Shown here: in pieces, positions 16,358-25,110 of the stretch
Layout: each line of letters begins with the position of its first letter
How positions within the stretch are numbered: position 1 is the first letter of the stretch
Source of the DNA: a virus
Strand: one strand, 5' to 3'
Length of the DNA stretch: 64,000 nucleotides
Virus record (IMG/VR): IMGVR_UViG_3300044949_001245
Coordinates: 24,604 to 88,603 of that record
Made by a program: the position numbers and the translations under genes
Notes under the pieces: generated by a model
What the model saw: only the letters and a program-made list of their open reading frames with translations
The model's database searches: none
What the model was told of the DNA's origin: nothing

Positions 16358-16737
16358 GATTTATTTTTTAATAGTTTAACAAGTTCAGAAATGGCAGCCA
16401 TTTCTTCATTTCTTGCGGCTGTTATCGCATTCTTAATTTCATCCAACGATGTCTTTTGATAGTTCATATGGATATTGACCGCTTCAAAATTTTTCCTAGT
16501 TTCTGCTGACAACAGTTCCAAGTCCTTTCGGAGCAATTCTGTTTCGCCTTTTCGCTTTCCTAGTTCCGCACGAATGTACGTCAAATCCTTTTCGGTGTCT
16601 TCCTTGTGCTTTTGGAAATCCGTTCTATTCTCCTTTTCAGCATCTTTGACTTGGCTAATCCACTGCTTAATAAAAAAGCTGGCCACCCCTAGTAATGTTG
16701 AATTCACGCCAAGTAATGCCCATGTTTCTACTGTCAT
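16354..16737 (-). CDS. Membrane-anchored coiled-coil protein of the lysis region
   Basis: A 127-residue protein. Residues 5-25 are a membrane segment (LLGVNSTLLGVASFFI), followed by a long charged heptad-like helix to the C-terminus. It is translationally coupled to the holin-like gene. A role in lysis, either as a second holin, an antiholin or a spanin-related scaffold, is plausible, but no specific family is recognised. Confidence 0.6.
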   Translation of the reverse strand: MTVETWALLGVNSTLLGVASFFIKQWISQVKDAEKENRTDFQKHKEDTEKDLTYIRAELGKRKGETELLRKDLELLSAETRKNFEAVNIHMNYQKTSLDEIKNAITAARNEEMAAISELVKLLKNKS

Positions 16738-16794
16738 ACTAACTAATTTTTTTACTTTTACACTCTATAACTGTAACAACTTAAAAATATGCAA

Positions 16795-17634
16795 TCACCT
16801 CTGATTGTTTACCACTTCCTCCATTAATTGTCTAATTGTAAATTTGCTATCTAAAGACATTTTAGAACGCAATAAAATTTCATCGGCTTTTGCTCGTGGT
16901 GCGTACCTATAATGATAAAATGTAGCGTTCATCAATAGCTGGCGAACTGCGAACCAAGGTTCAAGTTCAACATCACCACCAACAGATTGAGTCACCAAAG
17001 ATGCTCTGCGATATGTTGGTGAACTGAATACATAGCCATAGTCTTTGGGAAATCCACTCACAGGATTTGGCTCTACTGGCTCTACTGGCTTTGGTGGCTC
17101 TACTGGCGTAATTACGCCAATCGTGTCAGCCTCATCCATTTTATCCTTAACATTTTCATAAAATCCTCCTATGAAAATTACTAATAAATTATCTTCACCA
17201 TTGTAAACAAACATCTCTTCACTAGTGAAATCAAAATATGTTTGCGTTTCTCCCCCACCGCCCTTGTTTAAGATGAATGGCTCTTGTTTATGTACCCAAG
17301 TCAAATCCTTTATTTCAAGTTCCATATCTGGGGTGAATGGGTCAGGAAATTCCGACTCACTTATGTGTCCTAGTGCAATTTGAACAAAATCGAATTGATA
17401 ATCAGCAACGTATTCATACAAATTTAACTCCATTCCAACCATGTACTTCTCACCAGCAAAATCTTTAGAAAGTTCTGCCCTGTCGTATAAATTGGCGGAA
17501 AGTGTTTGTGGTCTAAACTCACCATAAATAGGCATTGCGTAATCACGGACAGTTCCTGTTCCTATTGAAGTTGCTCCAGTGAATACCTTTATTGTAGGTG
17601 AATCATTTAATGCTCTGAAAATGGATGTCTTCAT
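16795..17634 (-). CDS. Hypothetical structural protein with Pro-rich linker
   Basis: A 279-residue protein. The first 155 residues are beta-rich; residues about 185-205 are a proline hinge (PVEPPKPVEPVEPNP); the last 70 residues are helical with many basic residues. A Gly-rich loop (NKGGGGE) lies near residue 125. A beta domain, rigid linker and helical domain suggest a virion surface or baseplate component. It is placed directly after two fibre-like genes that share a domain with each other. No family was recognised. Confidence 0.65.
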   Translation of the reverse strand: MKTSIFRALNDSPTIKVFTGATSIGTGTVRDYAMPIYGEFRPQTLSANLYDRAELSKDFAGEKYMVGMELNLYEYVADYQFDFVQIALGHISESEFPDPFTPDMELEIKDLTWVHKQEPFILNKGGGGETQTYFDFTSEEMFVYNGEDNLLVIFIGGFYENVKDKMDEADTIGVITPVEPPKPVEPVEPNPVSGFPKDYGYVFSSPTYRRASLVTQSVGGDVELEPWFAVRQLLMNATFYHYRYAPRAKADEILLRSKMSLDSKFTIRQLMEEVVNNQR

Positions 17635-17636
17635 AA

Positions 17637-18365
17637 TTACCCCTTTACTATTGGAATTACACTGCTACCTCCTAATGGTTCATAAAACTGTCCGTAAGTC
17701 CAATAAAATGTATTGCCATCAAAAACCCAAGTCCAAATATCTACTGATTGTGGTGACGTTGGAATAAATGAAATCTTGGAAACGGCTTGCTCCACCGCTG
17801 CTTTCTGAAGATTGTCAACTTCTTGTTCCAGTAAATTTTCAAATTGAAACCGCCTGTTACCATTTATTACACGACTGTTTATTGGTGGGGAAATACTGTA
17901 TGTGTCACCTTTAGTTTGTCTCCCATCAATTATCAAGGTTCCATAGTCCCCATCCGATGCGTTGTTTATGTCAAGCTGGTAGTTGAAAATCTCATCATCA
18001 TCTTGAAAAATAATTTTAGCATTGTACCCTAGATAGTAACTCCAAGTGTATAAACCAACTCTATCTACATTTATTGACTGGAGTTGTAGTATCTGGAAAG
18101 CCTTTGGTATGACTGCCGGCACTTGTGACTCACAAACATTAAACCACTTACCAATAAACATACCCTGAAACGACATTGATGTTTCATCCATCGGTGCGGC
18201 AGTTGTAATTATTGCTTGATAGCATCTACTCAACCCCTCAGTATTTCGCACGGCTGAAAAATTTGAACCATTAATATCAGTGGCCCATCTTATGTAGGTG
18301 AATGCTTGTTTAACTACAGTTTCCGTACAAGGACAACCACAATCCTTTTGTCTAGTTTCTGCCAT
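17637..18365 (-). CDS. Fibre-related protein sharing a domain with the next upstream gene
   Basis: A 242-residue protein. Residues about 25-90 (TYIRWATDINGSNFS, then CYQAIITT and GKWFNVC) are clearly similar to residues about 70-130 of the larger coiled-coil protein encoded just upstream. That block is followed by a beta-rich region and a Gly-rich C-terminus. The shared ATD-x-x-GS-x-F motif suggests a repeated surface domain in a tail fibre, baseplate or capsid fibre. It has N-terminal CGCPC cysteines that may bind metal or form disulfides. Confidence 0.6.
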   Translation of the reverse strand: MAETRQKDCGCPCTETVVKQAFTYIRWATDINGSNFSAVRNTEGLSRCYQAIITTAAPMDETSMSFQGMFIGKWFNVCESQVPAVIPKAFQILQLQSINVDRVGLYTWSYYLGYNAKIIFQDDDEIFNYQLDINNASDGDYGTLIIDGRQTKGDTYSISPPINSRVINGNRRFQFENLLEQEVDNLQKAAVEQAVSKISFIPTSPQSVDIWTWVFDGNTFYWTYGQFYEPLGGSSVIPIVKG

Positions 18366-18393
18366 ATATTTTGTTTTTATCTAGTTTTGTTTT

Positions 18394-19965
18394 TTAATCT
18401 AGTGGTCTGCCCTCTAGTGCAGTAATTCTCGCCTCATGCTCAATTATGACTGCTTTTGTTTCATTCAAATCTTCATTAAACGCATCTATATTTGATTCCA
18501 CTGTTGCAAACCCTTCGTTCATTTTCTGTTTTATTTGATTATCTCCTGTCTCAATAACTACCAAAGTGCTATCTTTGTCAGGCTGATAAACTTCTACCAC
18601 CCACTTATCTATCTCATCACGCACAATATCTGATACGACAGGCTCAAGACCACCAGGTGTCGTTGCTTCGCAACATTGCTCCAATTTATTCTCCAACGCT
18701 AGCAACCTAGTGTCGTAATAAGTCTGCATTTGAGTTATTGCAGTATTCAAAGTGGCATTTTGTTTTATCAATTCTTGAATTTGAAGAGTCATTGATGTAC
18801 AACACCTCTCCGCATAATCTTTCAGCTCTTGATAATTAAATGTTAATTGTTCAATCTGAAGTGTCACCTTGCTTTCTAGTTGAGCAATGATTTCATAAAG
18901 GCTTGATATTTGCGCTTCAAGTTGTTTACAGCAATCATCCGTTCCTCCTGAAGTTCCTCCGCAACCACAATCGCAAGAAATTGGTAACCAAAGCCTTTTT
19001 GAACAAATGTAGTCAGCAAGTTGCTCTTCATTTAGTTCTACATCGCTGACTACTATGCTCCAATACTTTCTACATTTCCAACAAACTTCTCCAATAGTTC
19101 CTGAGGCACAACCTGGTGTTCCTAGCTTTATACTTATCACACCGCTGATGGTTTCCGCTACACCAGTGGAATCAACTCGCAATCTAATGAGGTTGTCTGG
19201 ATTGGAATTTATATGGGTTGAGAAATTATCAACCATCCCTCCCACTATGGATAAACTGTCGACATCATTCCCTAAATCCAGCGAAATCACCCCCTGTGAC
19301 AATACTGATGTTACCTTTACTGCGTAAGTTGCGAGTGGAGTGAGTGAGTTTGAGTTTATTTTAGGTTCAATGAAATAAACCTCTCCAGCAGATGCGTTTG
19401 ATATTGTAACATCTATTCCACCATCGGCATTTGGTGCGTAACTTATTACATTAGATTGACTTTGGGGCTGATACGCATCTGCCCAAGTACAGTCAGCACA
19501 AGGCACTTCATATTTTGGGTCTGTAAATATATCCCCCTCACAATCGCAATCATCAGCAAAACGCAAATAAACAAATTGAGGCTTTCCTTTCTCATCACAT
19601 CTACAGAACTCAGTCCATAAGTCCGTAAATAACTCTGGCCTCAATTGTACATTAGGTATTGCTACACTAGATGTTATCACCGCCCAATAGCAATGTATTG
19701 AAGCATCGAAATTCATTGTGAACCCCGAACCGCTACAATCAGTAGCAAATGCTATGTACGTGTACCCTCCAGCAGAACTCGCTGCTCCGATGAGTGGATA
19801 CCAGTCCGCCAATATAACGTCATAGTAATAATGAACCTTTGCTGGTCCAGTTGTATATGGCGTATTAGCATCGTTGTACCAAAGTATTTTCGTATTCAGT
19901 GGAGGATTGACGCCCACGTGAATAGCTTTGATTAGTCCTAGATTTTTTGTTCCAATTATTGGCAT
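18394..19965 (-). CDS. Cys-rich trimeric coiled-coil fibre-like protein
   Basis: A 523-residue protein. The N-terminal part carries the YIAFATDCSGSGF domain shared with the downstream gene. The middle contains numerous cysteine pairs (CRCDEKG, DDCDCEGD, CADC, CWKC, CDCGCGG, DDCCK), dense enough to suggest metal binding or an extensively cross-linked stalk. From about residue 345 a long coiled coil runs through QISSLYEIIAQLESKV, and a second coiled coil ends the chain. This is the architecture of a trimeric phage fibre or stalk. The receptor-binding role is inference. Confidence 0.65.
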   Translation of the reverse strand: MPIIGTKNLGLIKAIHVGVNPPLNTKILWYNDANTPYTTGPAKVHYYYDVILADWYPLIGAASSAGGYTYIAFATDCSGSGFTMNFDASIHCYWAVITSSVAIPNVQLRPELFTDLWTEFCRCDEKGKPQFVYLRFADDCDCEGDIFTDPKYEVPCADCTWADAYQPQSQSNVISYAPNADGGIDVTISNASAGEVYFIEPKINSNSLTPLATYAVKVTSVLSQGVISLDLGNDVDSLSIVGGMVDNFSTHINSNPDNLIRLRVDSTGVAETISGVISIKLGTPGCASGTIGEVCWKCRKYWSIVVSDVELNEEQLADYICSKRLWLPISCDCGCGGTSGGTDDCCKQLEAQISSLYEIIAQLESKVTLQIEQLTFNYQELKDYAERCCTSMTLQIQELIKQNATLNTAITQMQTYYDTRLLALENKLEQCCEATTPGGLEPVVSDIVRDEIDKWVVEVYQPDKDSTLVVIETGDNQIKQKMNEGFATVESNIDAFNEDLNETKAVIIEHEARITALEGRPLD

Positions 19966-19967
19966 TT

Positions 19968-21602
19968 CTATCTTTTTAACATGTTATTCAAAAACGACTT
20001 TACAAATGGATTGTCATCTGACTCCCCCGACATAAATGGATTTTCCTCATCCATTGGCTCTCCTAGAAATTGGTTTATGTCGAAATCCTCATCACCGCCC
20101 CCCTCTTGACCAGACATCCCCATCCCTCCAGCTTGTTGTGCCTGTTGTTGCTTCATCATCAGCTGTTGTGAATAGGTTGGGTTCAAAATTATATCACCGC
20201 CCTCTACTGGCTCCAATGCGTACTTTTTACGAATTTCGTTCACAGTTTGGAAATTGGCTAATTTCTTAACCTCAACGTCAAGTTCCTCTTGAATCGTCAT
20301 ACCATTTAAGCCCACGAAACAAAACTCATAGTCTGGGTCTATTTGCGCTATGATGTACTTGTTTATCTTTCTCTGGATGAACTTCAAAAGTGGATATAAA
20401 CCCTTGTCTTTTGAGTGCTTCAACTGCCCCTCGTTATTACTCTCAAACAATGACTTCGTTCCTGGTGTAGTGGAAATGTTAAACCCAATTTCATTTGGGT
20501 CAATCGCATAGATTGCGCAAGACAACTTGATGAGATATTCAGTCCATGAGTTGTACTCCATATCTCTATTCGACTTTTGTAAGTCAATCCAATCTATATC
20601 CGCATCAACTATCGGTGTTTTCCAAGATTGCTGAACGCCAGTAATCATAGACAACCATTCCTGTCTAAATGCCTGTAGTTGCTTTTCGTTTACATTCCCC
20701 TTTACTCTTAATAAACCCTTTGGAGCTGACCCCTGACTGAAGAAACGCTTGTTGTATTCGTCAGCCCATAGCATGGATGTTACTGTGCTCACTAGTTCCT
20801 CCAACTCACTCATTCCGTACCCTTGATTGTGTAGGTTGGTGGATGGGTTGCGAACTCCGAAACACAACTCCCATGGATAAAAGACACTTTTGACACTTCC
20901 TTGGTATATCTGTACATAAGATGGGTAATGGCCATTAACCATTTCCCTCTCATCACCTTGGTACATGTCGTCATCGTATGAGTCAGCCAGTCTGAAAGTA
21001 GCAGCATCCGTTGCGAAAAATTCATACAACTTTCCTTTCCTATCTCTTACAATCTCAAAGGTCATTTGGTCATATATGAGTGAGTCTTCAACCATTTTTC
21101 GGATGAATGTTTCAAAGTCATCTGTATGCCATCCTGAAGTAACTCCGCAATTCAAAATTGTGTCTTGAAGTTCTTCAATCTTTGTCCATTCCTCTGGAGT
21201 ATTGTCACGCTCTGGTTCGCCCAACTTTCTCTTTTTGCGAATGATGAACCCAGTTGAGTATTTGTCCGCTTGCGGTTCAGCAAAGTCAGCAATCTGATTT
21301 TTCCTAGTCTTCAGGATTGCGTTGATAATCGGTGTTTTGGACATCCGCTTGAGTGTAGTGTAACTCAGTGAAAATGGTTTGTCCTTGTAGCCAAAGTTGT
21401 GATTGAATTCAAGTGGGTCTATCAAAAAACTCTTTTTCTTACCAGAGTTGACTGCGTCATTTTCCTCTAGTATCTGCTTTGCTCTTATTAAATCCCCAGG
21501 TGAATTACCAGTCATGGCTTTTTCCAAAAGCATCATCTTTTTCACCGCTAGTTTTTGTTCTAGCGATGAAATTGAATCTAGCTTATTTTTGATTGAACCC
21601 AT
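19968..21602 (-). CDS. Portal protein
   Basis: A 544-residue protein with the recognisable portal pattern: an N-terminal region with LSYTTLKRMSKTPIINAIL and TRKNQIADF, a central region with DQMTFEIVRDRKGK and FYPWELCFGVRNP, the long stem helices with GYGMSELEELVSTVTSML, and the wing region with SSAYAIDPNEIGF-like sequence (here CAIYAIDPNEIGFN). The C-terminal 80 residues are a Gln/Met/Gly-rich, acidic tail. It forms the dodecameric DNA gate at one capsid vertex. Unlike many phages, the portal lies far (about 14 kb) from the capsid gene and 10 kb from the terminase. Confidence 0.9.
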   Translation of the reverse strand: MGSIKNKLDSISSLEQKLAVKKMMLLEKAMTGNSPGDLIRAKQILEENDAVNSGKKKSFLIDPLEFNHNFGYKDKPFSLSYTTLKRMSKTPIINAILKTRKNQIADFAEPQADKYSTGFIIRKKRKLGEPERDNTPEEWTKIEELQDTILNCGVTSGWHTDDFETFIRKMVEDSLIYDQMTFEIVRDRKGKLYEFFATDAATFRLADSYDDDMYQGDEREMVNGHYPSYVQIYQGSVKSVFYPWELCFGVRNPSTNLHNQGYGMSELEELVSTVTSMLWADEYNKRFFSQGSAPKGLLRVKGNVNEKQLQAFRQEWLSMITGVQQSWKTPIVDADIDWIDLQKSNRDMEYNSWTEYLIKLSCAIYAIDPNEIGFNISTTPGTKSLFESNNEGQLKHSKDKGLYPLLKFIQRKINKYIIAQIDPDYEFCFVGLNGMTIQEELDVEVKKLANFQTVNEIRKKYALEPVEGGDIILNPTYSQQLMMKQQQAQQAGGMGMSGQEGGGDEDFDINQFLGEPMDEENPFMSGESDDNPFVKSFLNNMLKR

Positions 21603-21624
21603 ATCTAATTATTCACAGTTTGAA

Positions 21625-22989
21625 TTATTGTCCTTTTTGATATCTAGTGAATGAATCAAATGCTTCTTTCATCATTGCAACTAGTGTCTTTTTATGTTTT
21701 GGACTTAATGAATTAAATTCTTGTTCTTGGTCTCTGCCATCCATTCCTAAATCATTCTCCATAATGTAATCATTTATGTCCTCTACAAATCCATCACCAC
21801 CCTCTTCATACATCTGGTAGTACGCATCGAAAAAGTCATCGCCATTTGAGAAATCCTTTTGACTTTCTTTGGAATCAACTTTGTTATCTGCACTTTCTTG
21901 CTCCGTTTCTTCAGAGTCATTAAATGATGCTCTGTCTTGTGCTTGCTCTTTAGTATTTCCAGGATTGATAAAATCATCTTCCTCAGAGTCATTAGATGAT
22001 GCTCTGTCTTCACCTAGAATTGCTTCCATGGCATAATCCCAATCCTCTTTCATCCCCTCTTTTTCTTCATCGCTCATATTAGGAAATTCCCAAGCACTTG
22101 GAGCAACTTTATCCTCAATATCTTTATCAGACATTCCTAAATCTTTCAGAGCCATGTATTTTTTGAAAAGTTCTGCAGTGTCCATTTTGCCTTGAGAATT
22201 GAATATGCCTTCAGCAAGGTCATCAATCATAGCATCTACATCTGAATCATCGCCTGAAAAATCTCCCCCATCATCCTCGTTTCTCTGTTGTGTTTCTGGG
22301 TGACCAGTTTTTTCTTTCAAAGAATTGAGTGAGTTTTGAGCCTCATCAATCGCAGCATGAGTTTCCGAATTATCTTGTTTTGTAGCATCGTGTAGCTTCA
22401 TAGCTTGTCCAATTGGAACTCCGTGAGTGATTGCGAAATCAATAATCGCATCCTTGTCTGCGTGAGCATCTAAAGCAAACTTTACGCTATCTGGGTTGTC
22501 ATAATCCATTGGCTCTTCATAATCGCCATCCAACTCACCTCTTTTTTGTAACTCTTCACGGGCAGCTTGAGCCATCTCATCATCGCCATCTACGAATTTC
22601 ATCAATACAGATGACTCAGTCTTGGAAGCATGGTTTGCTAGTTTTTCCAAATTGCTATCTTTAGCATATTTCTCAACCTCTTGTTTACCCTCTTCACCTG
22701 GCTTTGTTCCGACCTCTTTTTTATCCTCTTGTTCCTCTGGTTTAGATGAGTCCTTACTGCCTTTCTCATCTTCTCCTTGGCGTACCCAACGACTAGTTTT
22801 GCGCCCCATCTTATCGGTGATTTGCTTTTTTACCAATCCTTGCTTTCCACCACCACCGCCTGATGAAGCATCAGGTCTTTGGTCTCCAAAGTCCATATGA
22901 CCCTTTGTTACTTCTTCTACTTCTTTGAAGCCTTTGAGGATTGTTAATTTTCTGAGCGCAATCTGCTCTTGTATTTTCTTATCAATCAT
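21625..22989 (-). CDS. Acidic portal-adjacent protein sharing modules with the AAA+ head protein
   Basis: A 454-residue, very acidic protein. Residues about 50-75 contain a Gly-rich stretch and KKQITDKMGRKTSRWVRQG, similar in form to the motif of the AAA+ and kinase/ART proteins. Residues about 112-150 hold a helical repeat ending REELQKRGE, matching the AAA+ protein. The C-terminal half contains an internal duplication (DRASSNDSEE and DRASFNDSEE). It ends 22 bases before the portal start. It may be an internal head protein or scaffold-like cargo. No enzyme domain was seen. Confidence 0.6.
   Translation of the reverse strand: MIDKKIQEQIALRKLTILKGFKEVEEVTKGHMDFGDQRPDASSGGGGGKQGLVKKQITDKMGRKTSRWVRQGEDEKGSKDSSKPEEQEDKKEVGTKPGEEGKQEVEKYAKDSNLEKLANHASKTESSVLMKFVDGDDEMAQAAREELQKRGELDGDYEEPMDYDNPDSVKFALDAHADKDAIIDFAITHGVPIGQAMKLHDATKQDNSETHAAIDEAQNSLNSLKEKTGHPETQQRNEDDGGDFSGDDSDVDAMIDDLAEGIFNSQGKMDTAELFKKYMALKDLGMSDKDIEDKVAPSAWEFPNMSDEEKEGMKEDWDYAMEAILGEDRASSNDSEEDDFINPGNTKEQAQDRASFNDSEETEQESADNKVDSKESQKDFSNGDDFFDAYYQMYEEGGDGFVEDINDYIMENDLGMDGRDQEQEFNSLSPKHKKTLVAMMKEAFDSFTRYQKGQ
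21911..22010 (-). repeat. Internal 28-base direct duplication in the acidic protein gene
   Basis: Bases 21911-21938 and 21983-22010 are near-identical (one difference), encoding the repeated peptide DRAS-x-NDSEE. It is a recent tandem-type duplication within a low-complexity acidic segment. Confidence 0.7.
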
Positions 22990-23010
22990 AATTAATGACT
23001 TTTGGATTTT

Positions 23011-23439
23011 TCAATTTTGTTTATCTAATAACTGTCGCTTGAACTTATTTATGTGCTTGTTGATGAAAGTTATTTCGATGTCGTCATCAGATGAATGATG
23101 AATGAAAATGCGCCATGATTTCATTTTCACTATCATTTCATTTTCACCGCCTGAACTATCTGGTATTGAGTACGTTTCAGATGATTTTGATGAGTAAATG
23201 AAATTGACTACATCCATGAAACACTCTACATCATCTTGCTCCGAAAATGAAAAAGTGACTAAACTGTTAACATCAGTGTTCAACAATTCAGCCACTCTAG
23301 TGTAATGTTCTACTTCCGTATTGGTCAGACTAAATTCACTTACTGCTTTGTAACGTAAACTTCTGTTGTTTGCGGACTGAACACACTCCGTTGCTTTCCC
23401 TCTCCAATTTTCATCTTCCAATACTTCTGGAACTCGCAT
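23011..23439 (-). CDS. Hypothetical protein with an unusually long overlap with its upstream gene
   Basis: A 142-residue protein of unknown function. The only ATG upstream of its conserved-looking core lies 100 bases inside the end of the kinase-family gene; a GTG two codons earlier is also possible. The first 35 residues are therefore read in a different frame across the neighbour's C-terminus. Either the overlap is real or translation begins at an undetected non-ATG codon nearer the neighbour's stop. The C-terminal part has a Ser/Asp-rich strand region and a basic helix. Confidence 0.55.
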   Translation of the reverse strand: MRVPEVLEDENWRGKATECVQSANNRSLRYKAVSEFSLTNTEVEHYTRVAELLNTDVNSLVTFSFSEQDDVECFMDVVNFIYSSKSSETYSIPDSSGGENEMIVKMKSWRIFIHHSSDDDIEITFINKHINKFKRQLLDKQN

Positions 23440-24380
23440 AGCCACATTTCTATTTGGTGTAATGTAATTTTACCCTCTTTTGGTGTAACTATTTTATATT
23501 TGTTATTTTCTTTATCCCAATCCAAGTATTTGAAATCACCTATCTCAGCAAGTTTAGCCTTGGCCATGTCACGCAACATGTAAATTCCTTTTATCTGTTC
23601 GCCCTTACTTAATGACGGAAAAATTAACCGAATGCCGATGGAAGCACCTGGTCCAACATTCGTAAAATCATCTTGGTCAAACTTCATCAGTTGTATTCCT
23701 GAATATCTTGGCGCATATGTAAAGTCCTGATAAAATTCATGAGCAATAAAATCAGCAACTGCCGGCAATGTTTTCAAATAGCTTATTAACTCCTTTGGCT
23801 CTTTTGCGCTCAATAGCAGTTTGTTTATTTTTGGGATAGCAGAATGTATTGACGGAACAACTACTTGCGTGTAGCACCAATCTCTTTTCGCACCAGGACA
23901 AGCCTGTGAATTTATCAGATACGCATTTGTATAAGGATTGTTTCCAGTTTCTCTGTATCCGTATATCAACTCAGCCCACTCACCCTTATCGTACTGGTCA
24001 TAGCTTGGAAACATACCATCAAAAGATTTTTTCTGGCTACCTATCCACTCAAATGTTTCAGGGCAGTTAAATATCCTAAAAAGCATGATTTTCCAAACCA
24101 AGTCCTTTCGACTATTTGGCTCCATCAAAACGTGCTTTATTTGCCACTGCGAATGTCTGTCCAGTTCCCGAAAAACATTTGTGAATTTATGATTGGACAT
24201 AAATGGGTCTTGGCTCCATGGTCTTGATTCATTCTTTACAAATCTGCGGTGCCATATTTCTTGTCGCTCAAACATGGTTTGAAAAAATAAACCTAGATTT
24301 TCATCATCCACTTCCTTGTCCGATGATGGTAGGGCATTCCCCCAAGACTTCATACCATAAGCTGTTCTAAATTCTTCCAT
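23340..24380 (-). CDS. 5-hydroxymethyl-dU DNA kinase family protein (HMUDK_hel)
   Basis: A 346-residue protein matching the 5-hmdU DNA kinase helical family, formerly called alpha-glutamyl/putrescinyl thymine pyrophosphorylase. Diagnostic stretches are FERQEIWHRR (37-46), PWSQDP (54-59), FTNVFRELDR (66-75), HSQWQIKH, MLFRIFN (99-105), LPAVADFIAHEF and DDFTNVGPGAS (237-247). Characterised members phosphorylate 5-hydroxymethyluracil in DNA, the first step towards amino-acid or polyamine thymidine hypermodification. It sits far from the nucleotide genes, among virion genes between the glucosaminidase and portal. The thymidylate-synthase homologue at 61 kb may supply the substrate. Family is confident; activity in this phage is inferred. 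Confidence 0.8.
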   Translation of the reverse strand: MEEFRTAYGMKSWGNALPSSDKEVDDENLGLFFQTMFERQEIWHRRFVKNESRPWSQDPFMSNHKFTNVFRELDRHSQWQIKHVLMEPNSRKDLVWKIMLFRIFNCPETFEWIGSQKKSFDGMFPSYDQYDKGEWAELIYGYRETGNNPYTNAYLINSQACPGAKRDWCYTQVVVPSIHSAIPKINKLLLSAKEPKELISYLKTLPAVADFIAHEFYQDFTYAPRYSGIQLMKFDQDDFTNVGPGASIGIRLIFPSLSKGEQIKGIYMLRDMAKAKLAEIGDFKYLDWDKENNKYKIVTPKEGKITLHQIEMWLCEFQKYWKMKIGEGKQRSVFSPQTTEVYVTKQ

Positions 24381-24858
24381 TGATGATTTTTTTTAATTTC
24401 TCCACATAAACTTTGTCAGAGGCATATACAGATTGTAGCTTTCCGAAATACTCATCTTGAGTCAACCCTTTGGCGTACCTACATTGCCAAATAAGATAGT
24501 CCATCATACATTCTTTCCAGCTAGTATAAATCGCATAGCCATCTTTCTTACCAATAGCTGTAGTTGGTCTTTGAGCAGCCAATCTCATCCCGACTAAATT
24601 GTTGTTGTTTTTAGCAACAGATGATTTCAAGTTTCCGCTTTCTAGCATAACCTGAGCTACAACTACCTCTGGGTGCTCAAACTTACAACGCTTTACAAAC
24701 TTTTCTACATTCTCTATCGTCAAGGTGTCTTCATCGCAAGTGATGTTGAGTTCATAACTTACATTTTGCTTTACTGTCTTTCTCAACTTTAGCGAAACGC
24801 CAAGCGCAACAACAGCAAGTATCAAGGCTGTGATGCTAGTTACATTTTTGAAATTCAT
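24367..24858 (-). CDS. Membrane-anchored glucosaminidase-type peptidoglycan hydrolase
   Basis: A 163-residue protein. Residues 7-24 are a hydrophobic N-terminal anchor or uncleaved signal. Residues 60-160 match the glucosaminidase/FlgJ-Bax fold: VVVAQVMLESGN with a probable catalytic Glu, NNNLVGMR, DGYAIYTSWKECMMDYL and a closing YASDKVYVEKLKKII. It cleaves peptidoglycan glycan strands. A second wall-degrading enzyme besides the amidase suggests a role in virion entry or in finishing lysis from the periplasm. It overlaps the next gene by 14 bases. Confidence 0.75.
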   Translation of the reverse strand: MNFKNVTSITALILAVVALGVSLKLRKTVKQNVSYELNITCDEDTLTIENVEKFVKRCKFEHPEVVVAQVMLESGNLKSSVAKNNNNLVGMRLAAQRPTTAIGKKDGYAIYTSWKECMMDYLIWQCRYAKGLTQDEYFGKLQSVYASDKVYVEKLKKIINGRI

Positions 24859-24861
24859 AAT

Positions 24862-25110
24862 TTACAATTTTAGAAAGTTTAACAATTTCGCTCCATAGTT
24901 AATCAGTATCAACCTCGTGGTTTCTTTACCGACTTTCTGAGGAACAAATCTCACTCTAGTGTACTGCGCTCTACCTGATGAGTACACTAACTTAAACTCT
25001 GTATCTCCATCCAAAAGAATGTTACAAAGTTCCTTCAAGTTGCTTCCTATACAATGTTGTTTAGTTGCTTCCTTGAGTTGCTTCTGAATTGCTAGTTTCC
25101 ACGTTTCCAT
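24862..25110 (-). CDS. Small hypothetical protein
   Basis: An 82-residue basic protein starting at the ATG two codons inside the open frame. No domain was recognised; the sequence is compatible with a small alpha/beta fold. Its first 50 bases overlap the end of the zinc-finger gene upstream, and it ends 4 bases before the glucosaminidase gene. Confidence 0.55.
   Translation of the reverse strand: METWKLAIQKQLKEATKQHCIGSNLKELCNILLDGDTEFKLVYSSGRAQYTRVRFVPQKVGKETTRLILINYGAKLLNFLKL

Noticed and set aside
16738-16794. Host-type promoter upstream of the lysis cassette
   Set aside because: A TATTTTTA box is present but the position 19 bases upstream lacks TTG, so the match is incomplete.
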